Below, in pieces: positions 57,390-64,000 of a stretch of 64,000 nt of DNA. The DNA is from Georgenia sp. SYP-B2076. GTDB lineage: Bacteria > Actinomycetota > Actinomycetes > Actinomycetales > Actinomycetaceae. The notes under the pieces are model-generated. The model saw only the letters and a list, made by a program, of their open reading frames with translations, searched no databases and was not told where the DNA came from. Position 1 is the stretch's first letter. The number at the start of each line of letters is the position of its first letter. A program made the translations under genes and the position numbers. The stretch covers positions 186,001 to 250,000 of the forward strand of contig NZ_RXOZ01000011.1 of the NCBI RefSeq assembly GCF_003991205.1, given 5' to 3'.

Positions 57390-57725
57390 CGGAACGGCGC
57401 CATCGAAGTCAGACGAGGTGGTCCCATGCGGACACCACGGACTACGGCGACGCGGGATTGTTGTGCCGCGAGCCGGCCAGGAGCAAGAGAACCTCCAGAT
57501 GGCCACCGGGGCAGGCGGTACGCCGCGGTGGGGTGGCCCTGAGCGGCCCGCCCGACGTATCGGACACGGAGCAGACAGTCAGCCGCCGTGCGGTCTGACC
57601 GTTGATCTGACCGATCCTGAGCCACTCCGAGTAAACCCCGGAGGCCGGCGACAACGACCTTCCATGTGGCGACCGCCTTGCTGGTTCCTTCCGGCTCTCC
57701 GGGCGGGTATGACCGCGCCGTGCGT
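57390..57725. other. intergenic sequence between two direct repeats
   Basis: About 335 bp enclosed by the 57312 and 57726 repeats. No recognisable gene; open frames are shadow-like. Confidence 0.45.
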
Positions 57726-57802
57726 CGATCATCGTCGCCGGGTCAGGGTGGCGCCTCCTGCGGGCGGGGGTGAGCGTGGCCCCGACCGCCGGCGGTCGGT
57801 CC
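57726..57802. repeat. direct repeat, copy 2
   Basis: Second copy of the 57312 repeat, ending ~37 bp before the right-end repeat of E2. Confidence 0.8.
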
Positions 57803-57838
57803 GGCAGGCGGCGTCCCGCATCAGGACGATCGCCGCCA

Positions 57839-57966
57839 AAGTCCGCAATGCGTCCGCAAGATTCTAGCGACGTGCCGTAAGGGGACGAGAGTCGTCCGGG
57901 AGTCTTTTCGCTGGTCAGACGGTAAGGCTCCTTCTTGACCAGCGTGAACACAAATCCCTGAATCCC
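57839..57966. repeat. right-end repeat, copy 2 (end of E2)
   Basis: Homologous to 41763-41889. The two GTCCGCAA direct repeats are at 57841 and 57852 (11 bp apart), and the CGCTGGTCA/TGACCAGCG inverted repeat is at 57909-57917 and 57936-57944. It runs directly into DR3. Confidence 0.85.
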
Positions 57967-58007
57967 CTCATAGTTCGTCGGTCGCGGGTTCGAGTCTGCC
58001 GGGGGCA
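57967..58007 (+). repeat. att direct repeat DR3 (decayed tRNA-Met 3' half)
   Basis: A 41-nt copy of the tRNA-Met 3' half with one deletion (in the T-stem) and a few substitutions. There is no 5' half, so it is not a tRNA gene. It should be the original chromosomal 3' half, freed from selection, and marks the right edge of the islands, 90 bp before recQ. Confidence 0.9.
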
Positions 58008-58085
58008 CTATCTGCGTCAGGTCGCGTGCGCGACGCGGGAGTCACCGACACACAGGCCGGCCAAGGGGCGGCGCCCGCTCCCACG

Positions 58086-58091
58086 TAGGCT
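58086..58091 (+). promoter_or_regulatory. leaderless-type -10 element of recQ
   Basis: TAGGCT, then 6 nt, then GTG 58098. Identical in sequence and spacing to the dgt element. Confidence 0.55.
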
Positions 58092-58097
58092 GGGACG

Positions 58098-60062
58098 GTG
58101 CCTGACACCTGGACCGCCCCGCCACCCGACTGGGACGAACCACCGCCGGACGCGTGGGACGAGTGGGACCAGCACGATGGCGACCTCGTCGAGGCCCTGG
58201 CCGCCGGCCCTGGCGCCGCCGCACCCATCCGGGCCGTCACGGCTGCCCGCGCGTCCGCCTCCTCAGCCCTCGAGGCGCTCACCAGCGTGTGGGGCTTCGA
58301 CGCGTTCCGGGGCGAGCAGGCCGAGATCATCGAGACCGTCGCCCGCGGCGACGACGCCCTGGTCCTCATGCCAACCGGTGGCGGCAAGAGCCTGTGCTAC
58401 CAGATCCCCTCCCTGGTCCGGGAGGGCACCGGCGTCGTCATCAGCCCCCTCATCGCCCTCATGCACGACCAGGTCGACGCATTGGAGCAGCTTGGCGTGC
58501 GAGCCGCGTTCCTCAACTCGACCCAGTCGGCCGACGAGCGTCGCGGTGTCGAGCGGCGACTCCTCGAGGGCGAGCTCGACCTGCTCTACCTCGCCCCCGA
58601 ACGGCTGCCCGCGGCGGCCGACCTGCTCGACCGGGCCGGCATCGCCCTGTTCGCCATCGACGAGGCCCACTGCGTGGCCCAGTGGGGTCACGACTTCCGG
58701 CCCGACTACCTCAGGCTGTCAATGCTGCACGAGCGCTGGCCCGCCGTCCCACGCATCGCGCTCACCGCGACGGCCACCGAGGAGACCCGCGAGGAGATCG
58801 TCCGCAACCTCGACCTCGGCGACGCGCGTGTCTTCGTCTCCAGCTTCGACCGGCCCAACATCCAGTACCGCATCGCGCCCAAACAGGACGCCAAGGGCCA
58901 GCTCCTGCAGATCATCGAGAGCGAGCACCCCGGCGAGGCCGGCATCGTCTACTGCCTCAGCCGCGCCTCCGTCGAGCGCACCGCCGAGTGGCTCACCGGC
59001 AAGGGCGTCACCGCGCTGCCGTACCACGCGGGCCTGCCGGGTGAGACGCGCTCGCGCAACCAGGCCCGGTTCCTGCGCGAGGACGGCGTCGTCATCGTGG
59101 CCACCATCGCCTTCGGCATGGGGATCGACAAGCCCGACGTCCGCTTCGTCGCCCACCTCGACCTGCCGAAGAGCATCGAGGGCTACTACCAGGAGACCGG
59201 ACGCGCGGGCCGTGACGGCCTGCAGTCGACGGCGTGGCTCGCCTACGGGCTGCAAGACGTCGTCCAGCAGCGGCGGATGATCGCCGACGGCGAGGGGGAC
59301 CGGCAGCGCAAGCGCGTGCAGTCGCTCCACCTCGACGCGATGCTCGCCCTGTGCGAGACGGTGCGGTGCCGCCGGCAGCAGCTGCTCGCCTACTTCGGCC
59401 AGCAGAGCAAGCCGTGCGGCAACTGCGACACCTGCCTCACCCCGCCCGAGGCCTTCGACGGCACGGTCCCCGCGCAGAAGCTCCTCTCGACGATCGTCCG
59501 GCTGCAGCGCGAGCGCGGCCAGCAGTTCGGCGCGGGGCACCTCGTGGACATCCTGCTCGGCCGCGAGACCGAGCGGACCGTACGGTTCCGGCACACCGAG
59601 CTCAGCACGTACGGCATCGGCACCGAGCTCGGTGACCAGGAGTGGCGCGGCGTCGTACGGCAGCTGCTCGCGCAGGGCCTGATCGAGGTCCAGGGTGAGT
59701 ACGGCGTCCTCGTCATCACCCCGGCCGCGGGCGAGGTGCTCGGCGGCAGCCGCGAGGTGCGGCTGCGCCGCGAGCCCGAGCGCGTCCGTGCCCCCCGCAA
59801 GGCCAGGACCAGGGGCGCCGCCCCGGCCGAGCTCGACGAGCCGCAGCAGGAGCTGTTCCAACAGCTGCGTGCCTGGCGCGCCGGGGTCGCGAAGGAGCAG
59901 GGGGTGCCCGCCTATGTCGTCTTCAACGACGCCACCCTCGCCGGCATCGCCCAGAGCCGACCCGCGAACGCGGCGCAGCTGCGCGGCATCACCGGCGTCG
60001 GCGACGCCAAGCTCGAGCGCTACGGCGCCGCGATCCTCGAGGTGGTCGGCGCGGCCGGCTGA
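58098..60062 (+). CDS. recQ: ATP-dependent DNA helicase RecQ
   Basis: A 654-residue superfamily-2 3'-5' helicase for recombination and fork repair. A ~60-residue acidic, Trp/Pro-rich N-terminus precedes the helicase core: Walker A MPTGGGKS (91-98), DEAH 188-191 followed by the aromatic-rich [10 protein letters not shown] loop, [19 protein letters not shown] and the [22 protein letters not shown] motif VI. A four-Cys zinc site follows (C in [12 protein letters not shown] and CGNCDTC), then the winged-helix RQC domain and a C-terminal HRDC domain (~575-654). The first gene of resumed backbone after the islands. Confidence 0.96.
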   Translation: MPDTWTAPPPDWDEPPPDAWDEWDQHDGDLVEALAAGPGAAAPIRAVTAARASASSALEALTSVWGFDAFRGEQAEIIETVARGDDALVLMPTGGGKSLCYQIPSLVREGTGVVISPLIALMHDQVDALEQLGVRAAFLNSTQSADERRGVERRLLEGELDLLYLAPERLPAAADLLDRAGIALFAIDEAHCVAQWGHDFRPDYLRLSMLHERWPAVPRIALTATATEETREEIVRNLDLGDARVFVSSFDRPNIQYRIAPKQDAKGQLLQIIESEHPGEAGIVYCLSRASVERTAEWLTGKGVTALPYHAGLPGETRSRNQARFLREDGVVIVATIAFGMGIDKPDVRFVAHLDLPKSIEGYYQETGRAGRDGLQSTAWLAYGLQDVVQQRRMIADGEGDRQRKRVQSLHLDAMLALCETVRCRRQQLLAYFGQQSKPCGNCDTCLTPPEAFDGTVPAQKLLSTIVRLQRERGQQFGAGHLVDILLGRETERTVRFRHTELSTYGIGTELGDQEWRGVVRQLLAQGLIEVQGEYGVLVITPAAGEVLGGSREVRLRREPERVRAPRKARTRGAAPAELDEPQQELFQQLRAWRAGVAKEQGVPAYVVFNDATLAGIAQSRPANAAQLRGITGVGDAKLERYGAAILEVVGAAG

Positions 60063-60238
60063 GCGAGGCGCCGCCGGGCCCACTGGCGCAACCTCCACGC
60101 CCGCTACGACCTGGAGATCGAGGCAACGGGAGGCGCGACCGGCCAGACCCAGGCTCCGCCGTACCGGCGGCGTGGGAAGGGATCCGTCTCGCCGCACGTT
60201 CCCACGTAGGACGTACGTGAACAGGAGGGCGAGCAGCA

Positions 60239-60835
60239 GTGCTCTCGAAGAACTCCGTGGCGGCTGACCCGTTGGTGCAGCTCGTGGACTGGCTCGCGGA
60301 GGCCCGACGGGCCCGGGTAACCGATGCCCTCGAGGTGACTCTCGCGACCGTGGACGAGCGTGGCGATGCCGACGCGCGCGTCGTCGTCGTGCGTGAGATC
60401 GGGGATCACGGACTGACGTTCTACTCCGACACGCGCTCCCGCAAGGGCGTGCAGCTCGCGACCGGTGGGCGGGCGGCGATGGTCGCCTACTGGCCGGGGA
60501 TGAGCCGGCAGGTGCGCCTGCGCGGAGAGGTGATGGTCCTTCCCGCCGCGGTGAGCGAGGCCGCGTTCGCTTCCCGGGCGCGTGGTGCGCGGATTGGGTA
60601 CTGGGCCAACCACCAGTCACAGCCCATCGCCGACCGCGGAGCCCTGGTCGCCCAGCTAGAGGCCGCCGTGCACCGCTTCGAGGGCCGGGACGTTCCCCGG
60701 CCCGACCACTTCGTTGTCTGGGCGCTGCGTCCGGACTTCGTCGAGTTCTGGCAGCGCGGCGATCTTCACCTGCACGACCGTGTGGCCTACACCCGCGTCG
60801 CGGATCGGTGGCAGACCGAACGTCTGCAGCCTTGA
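60239..60835 (+). CDS. pyridoxamine 5'-phosphate oxidase-like flavoprotein
   Basis: A 198-residue FMN-binding split-barrel protein. RVTDALEVTLATVDERGDADARVVVVREIGDHGLTFYSDTRSRKGVQL and RGARIGYWANHQSQPIADR match the PdxH pattern, and the C-terminal VEFWQRGDLHLHDRVAYTRVADRWQTERLQP block matches the substrate-binding region, including the terminal RLxP. It oxidises pyridoxamine/pyridoxine phosphate to PLP, or is a PdxH-like relative with another substrate. GTG 60239 has AGGAGGG upstream. Confidence 0.9.
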   Translation: MLSKNSVAADPLVQLVDWLAEARRARVTDALEVTLATVDERGDADARVVVVREIGDHGLTFYSDTRSRKGVQLATGGRAAMVAYWPGMSRQVRLRGEVMVLPAAVSEAAFASRARGARIGYWANHQSQPIADRGALVAQLEAAVHRFEGRDVPRPDHFVVWALRPDFVEFWQRGDLHLHDRVAYTRVADRWQTERLQP

Positions 60836-60993
60836 CGGGTCCTCCTGAGGCGGCGCTGGGCGCCGCTACCCATATCGTCGTCGCGCACAGCGGGCGCTAG
60901 CATGACCGGACTGGCTCGTGCCCCGCGGGCCGCGCACCCGCCCGCGGGCCGATCCGCGTGGGGTGCCCGCACACCGTCACGGACGGGAGCGAC

Positions 60994-62634
60994 ATGGACG
61001 TCGAGCCCCAGCAGGGCACCGACCTGCGCGCAGCCATCACCGAGGGCCGCACGGCCCTCGGCATCGAGCTCGGGTCCACGCGCATCAAAGCGTGCCTCGT
61101 CGGCCCCGACGGCTCCGTCGTCGCGACCGGCAGCCACGACTGGGAGAACCAGTTCGTCGATCGGACCTGGACCTACTCACTGGGTGCCGTCTGGACGGGC
61201 CTGCAGGAGTGCGTCGCCTCGCTGCTCGCCGACACCGAGCGGCAGCATGGCGTGCGTCCCACGACGTTCGGCGCACTCGGCGTCTCGGCGATGATGCACG
61301 GCTACCTCGCCTTCGACGTCGACGGCCGGCTCCTCGTCCCGTTCCGCACCTGGCGGAACACGACGACCGAGCGAGCCTCGACCGAGCTCACCGAGCTGTT
61401 TCGCTACAACATCCCGCTGCGCTGGTCGATCGCCCACCTCTACCAGGCCGTCCTGGACGACGAACCGCACGTCGCGCAGGTCGCGTCGCTGACGACGCTG
61501 GCCGGATATGTCCATCGGCGCCTCACGGGGCGTCACGTGCTGGGGGTTGGTGACGCGTCCGGCATGTTCCCGGTCGACCCAGCGACCCGCGACTACGACG
61601 GTGGCCTGCTGGCGCAGTTCGACGAGCTCGTGGCCGAGCGTCGCCCGGGAGGTCTCGCGCTGCGGGCGCTCCTGCCCGAGGTGCTCGTCGCTGGGCAGGA
61701 GGCGGGCCGGCTCACCGAGGAGGGCGCCGCGCTGCTCGACCCGACCGGCACGCTGCTGCCTGGCATCCCGCTGTGCCCGCCCGAAGGCGACGCCGGCACC
61801 GGCATGGTCGCTACGAACGCCGTCGCGCCCAGGACCGGCAACGTCAGTGTCGGAACCTCGATCTTCGCGATGGTCGTGCTCGAGCGACCGCTCGAGCGCG
61901 TGCACCACGAGCTCGACGTTGTCACCACGCCGGCCGGTGACCTGGTCGCGATGGTGCACTGCAACAACGGAGCGAGCGAGCTTGGTGCGTGGGCCGAGGT
62001 TTTCGGCCGCTTCGCCGCGGCGCTGGGGCAGCCGGCCGAGCCGGACGCCGTGTTCGGCGCGCTGCTGCGCGAGGCGCTGAACGGTGACGCCGACGGCGGC
62101 GGGCTGCTCGCTTACAACTACCTGTCCGGCGAGCCGATCACCGGTCTCGCCGAGGGGCGCCCCTTGGTCGTCCGGACGCCGGGCAGCCGGCTCACCCTCG
62201 CGAACTTCGCGCGCACGCAGGTGTACAGCGCCTTCGCGACGCTGAGCCTGGGCATGCGCGTGCTCGAGGCCGAGGGCGTTGAGCTCGACACCTTGTTCGC
62301 CCACGGCGGCATGTTCCGGACGGCAGCGGTGGCGCAGCGGCTGCTGGCCGCCGCCGTCCGGGCTCCGGTAGCCGTCGCGCGGACCGCGAGCGAGGGTGGG
62401 CCGTGGGGGATGGCCGTGCTCGCGGCTTACCTAACGGCCGACGAGCAGGATCTGGGCACCTACCTCCGCACGCGGGTCTTCGCCGACGCCGCCGTGGACG
62501 TCGTCGAGCCCGACGCCGCGGACCTCGAGGGCTTCGAGGCCTTCCTCGAGCGCTACGTGGCGGGTCTTGCGATCGAACGGGCCGCCGTCGAGGCGACCGC
62601 GCAGCAGGGCCAGACGCAAGGAGGCCGGTCATGA
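60994..62634 (+). CDS. FGGY-family carbohydrate kinase
   Basis: A 546-residue sugar kinase. ALGIELGSTRIKACLVGPDG is the N-terminal phosphate-binding motif, followed by GLGVSAMMHGYLAFD, the substrate-facing VPFRTWRNTTTERA, LGVGDASGMFPVD, and the second ATP-binding region NVSVGTSIFAMV and GMFRTAAVAQRLL. The family includes xylulokinases and ribulokinases; this divergent subgroup lacks a clear assignment, so no symbol is given. ATG 60994 follows GGGAG. Its stop overlaps the next tiny frame. Confidence 0.9.
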   Translation: MDVEPQQGTDLRAAITEGRTALGIELGSTRIKACLVGPDGSVVATGSHDWENQFVDRTWTYSLGAVWTGLQECVASLLADTERQHGVRPTTFGALGVSAMMHGYLAFDVDGRLLVPFRTWRNTTTERASTELTELFRYNIPLRWSIAHLYQAVLDDEPHVAQVASLTTLAGYVHRRLTGRHVLGVGDASGMFPVDPATRDYDGGLLAQFDELVAERRPGGLALRALLPEVLVAGQEAGRLTEEGAALLDPTGTLLPGIPLCPPEGDAGTGMVATNAVAPRTGNVSVGTSIFAMVVLERPLERVHHELDVVTTPAGDLVAMVHCNNGASELGAWAEVFGRFAAALGQPAEPDAVFGALLREALNGDADGGGLLAYNYLSGEPITGLAEGRPLVVRTPGSRLTLANFARTQVYSAFATLSLGMRVLEAEGVELDTLFAHGGMFRTAAVAQRLLAAAVRAPVAVARTASEGGPWGMAVLAAYLTADEQDLGTYLRTRVFADAAVDVVEPDAADLEGFEAFLERYVAGLAIERAAVEATAQQGQTQGGRS

Positions 62635-62726
62635 CAGCGCGCGTCCTGAACACGTACCCAGGTGCGCGACCCTTGCCCAAGCCCTCATGGCACGTCGCCC
62701 GGAAGTGGCTTCCGCCGCGAGGCTAG
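62631..62726 (+). CDS. tiny coupled ORF or gene remnant
   Basis: A 31-codon frame whose ATG overlaps the FGGY-kinase stop (ATGA), with GGAGG upstream. It reads as a basic, Pro-rich peptide (VLNTYPGARPLPKPSWHVAR) and its stop codon lies within the -10 hexamer of the next gene. It could be a short peptide or the stub of a lost operon partner (for example an epimerase). No family is recognised. Confidence 0.35.
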   Translation: MTARVLNTYPGARPLPKPSWHVARKWLPPRG

Positions 62727-62729
62727 GGT
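62724..62729 (+). promoter_or_regulatory. leaderless-type -10 element of the methyltransferase gene
   Basis: TAGGGT, then 5 nt, then ATG 62735. No Shine-Dalgarno sequence. Confidence 0.45.
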
Positions 62730-62734
62730 GAAAC

Positions 62735-63736
62735 ATGCGACCCGACACGATCGCGCGGCTCGCCCGCAGCGGCAAGATGTGGCCGATGGTCGCCGTCATG
62801 CGCATCATCCGCGGCTCCTACCGCGCCGCGTTCCTCGGCACCGCCTTGGGGGAGGGGCTGCTCCAGCGGCTCGCTACCCCGGCCACCTTCGAGGTACTCG
62901 TGAAGGAGCTCGGCATACCTCCGCACACCCGCGAGGGTCTGCGCGCTTGGCTTGCCCTTGGCATCCGGCTCGGGGATCTGGGGCTCGACGAGCGCGGATA
63001 CCGGCTGCGCAGCCGACTGGCACGCAGGCTCGCCCGCCCCGGCAACGACCCCATCGCGGCGCTGCTCGAGCAGGTCTCGGTCATCGATCATCGGTACATC
63101 ACGCAGATCCCCGCCCGCGCTCGTGCCGGGAAGCTGTTCGCGATGGCGGAGACGGACGACTCGGTCGTCATCCGTGCCTCGCGCGCCGGCGAGGAGCTCA
63201 TCCACGAGGCGATCGACCTCGTCGTCCCACCCCGAGGCCGGCTCCGCCTGCTGGAGGTGGGCTGCGGCACCGGCACGCACATCCGGCACGCCGCCCAGCG
63301 CAACCCCGACCTCACCGCGGTCGGGCTGGACATCGACCCGGCCGCAGCGGACGTCGCGCGCGCGAACATCGAGCGGTGGGGCCTGAGCGACCGAGTCACC
63401 ATCGACACCGGCGACATCCGCACCTGGACGGGCCAGGGCGCCGACGTCGCCACGCTGCACCAGAACATCTACTACTTCCGCGATCGAGTGGCCGCGCTCG
63501 CACGGATCAGGACCATGCTGCGGCCGGGCGGCGCCTTGCTCGTCACCTCGATGGCTGGCGGCCGCAGCGCGGGGGTGGCGAGCCTGAACCTGTGGGGTGC
63601 GATGACCGAGGGCGCCACACCGCTGCCGTCGGCGAGCCAGGTGGCCGCCGACCTCGACATGGCCGGATACGAGCGGGTGGAGACGGTGAAGCTGGTGCCC
63701 GACGGGAGCTTCTACGCGGTCATCGGCCGCGGCTGA
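62735..63736 (+). CDS. class I SAM-dependent methyltransferase
   Basis: A 333-residue protein. An N-terminal helical/winged-helix-like domain (~1-110; ATFEVLVKELGIPPHTREGLRAWLALGIRLGDL) resembles the dimerisation region of O-methyltransferases. The Rossmann domain has LLEVGCGTGTHI (172-183), VGLDIDPAAADVARANI and a late LLRPGGALLVTSM. Substrate unknown. It may have its own leaderless promoter. Confidence 0.92.
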   Translation: MRPDTIARLARSGKMWPMVAVMRIIRGSYRAAFLGTALGEGLLQRLATPATFEVLVKELGIPPHTREGLRAWLALGIRLGDLGLDERGYRLRSRLARRLARPGNDPIAALLEQVSVIDHRYITQIPARARAGKLFAMAETDDSVVIRASRAGEELIHEAIDLVVPPRGRLRLLEVGCGTGTHIRHAAQRNPDLTAVGLDIDPAAADVARANIERWGLSDRVTIDTGDIRTWTGQGADVATLHQNIYYFRDRVAALARIRTMLRPGGALLVTSMAGGRSAGVASLNLWGAMTEGATPLPSASQVAADLDMAGYERVETVKLVPDGSFYAVIGRG

Positions 63737-63825
63737 GTGCTGCCCACACAGGTAGGTCCCGGCCGAGCACCACCATCGAGCGGTGCGAGAATGGCCGCGT
63801 CTCACAGTCGCAGCGGGGTGATGCC

Positions 63826-64000
63826 ATGGGCCAGCCTCGGGTGCTGATCTCGGGTGCCAGCGTGGCGGGCCCGGTGCTGGCCTACTGGTTGCACCGGTTC
63901 GGCTTTCGACCCACCGTGGTCGAGCGGACCGCCGAGCTGCGCGCGGGAGGCGGCGGTCACGCCGTCGACCTGTTCGGTCCGGCCCTTGACGTCATGGACT
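63826..64000 (+). CDS. FAD-dependent monooxygenase (5' part only)
   Basis: It begins at ATG 63826 and leaves the window after 58 codons. RVLISGASVAGPVLAYWLHRFGFRPTVVERT is the FAD-binding GxGxxG-type Rossmann start (here GASVAG), followed by GGHAVDLFGPALDVM, as in PHBH-fold aromatic or polyketide hydroxylases and tetracycline-modifying relatives. Substrate cannot be judged. Confidence 0.88.
   Translation, partial: MGQPRVLISGASVAGPVLAYWLHRFGFRPTVVERTAELRAGGGGHAVDLFGPALDVMD

Larger units (their letters stand above)
41890..58007. mobile_element. tRNA-Met-anchored genomic island E2 (~16 kb), no integrase visible
   Basis: Bounded by DR2 and DR3, with left-end copy C inside the left boundary and right-end copy 2 inside the right boundary. 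DR3 is more diverged than DR2, so E2 probably entered first and E1 later inserted between it and the tRNA. Cargo is an envelope, ion-channel and stress set around a MalT-type regulator. No recombinase gene is seen. Confidence 0.68.

Overview
The window is very GC-rich, uses GTG starts freely, and carries genes typical of Actinomycetota (a dgt-dnaG pair, a DUF4193 protein, an aconitase of the AcnA type, LAL and MalT-type LuxR regulators, an Asp23/AmaP cluster). Several genes have a TANNNT-like hexamer only 5-7 nt before the start codon, as in leaderless actinobacterial transcripts. I infer a member of the order Micrococcales; the genus cannot be fixed from the sequence alone.

Layout. (1) 1-12.6 kb looks like chromosomal backbone: the 5' part of a GH13 alpha-glucosidase, its LacI-type regulator, a GH13 homologue that has lost its catalytic residues, dgt, dnaG, a secreted subtilase, a DUF1801 protein, a secreted PQQ-type sugar dehydrogenase in a more AT-rich patch, tRNA-Asn, a conserved hypothetical gene, and tRNA-Met(CAT). 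(2) 12.6-58.0 kb appears to be a tandem genomic island inserted at tRNA-Met. The 3' 42 nt of the tRNA, from the anticodon loop onward, recur at 41890-41931 and, with small changes, at 57967-58007. Each downstream copy is preceded by the same ~127 bp right-end sequence. The tRNA and the first downstream copy are followed by the same left-end sequence. This defines element E1 (~29 kb) and element E2 (~16 kb). No integrase, excisionase, relaxase or phage structural gene is visible in either. A third, internal left-end copy at 25996-26150 interrupts a gene and suggests that E1 is itself composite. (3) 58.1-64 kb resumes as backbone: recQ, a pyridoxamine-phosphate-oxidase-like gene, an FGGY kinase, a methyltransferase, and the start of an FAD monooxygenase.

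E1, first half (13.3-25.9 kb): eleven minus-strand genes headed by a SufR-like regulator with three conserved Cys, followed by hemerythrin, DUF4193, GAPDH, OsmC, aconitase, a small Cys-rich protein, an FAD/NAD reductase, a DoxX-like membrane protein, transaldolase and a VOC protein. A lone cytochrome oxidase subunit I (ctaD) is divergent. This reads as spare copies of oxidation-sensitive central enzymes plus redox protection, probably controlled by an Fe-S sensor. E1, second half (26.2-41.7 kb): an Asp23/AmaP envelope-stress operon divergent from an ECF sigma factor, with a perfect CRP-type site between them; a CopZ-like protein and a MacB/FtsX-type ABC transporter; two DHA2-type MFS exporters; a LAL regulator; an IS481 remnant and a broken flavin monooxygenase.

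E2 (42.3-57.3 kb) is an envelope and ion-homeostasis set: a class II amidotransferase, small membrane proteins, three SHOCT-tailed proteins, three related small proteins, DUF2254, a MalT-type regulator, a K+ channel, a ClC channel and a CPA2 antiporter. Two palindrome families recur in promoter regions of the islands and suggest local regulons.
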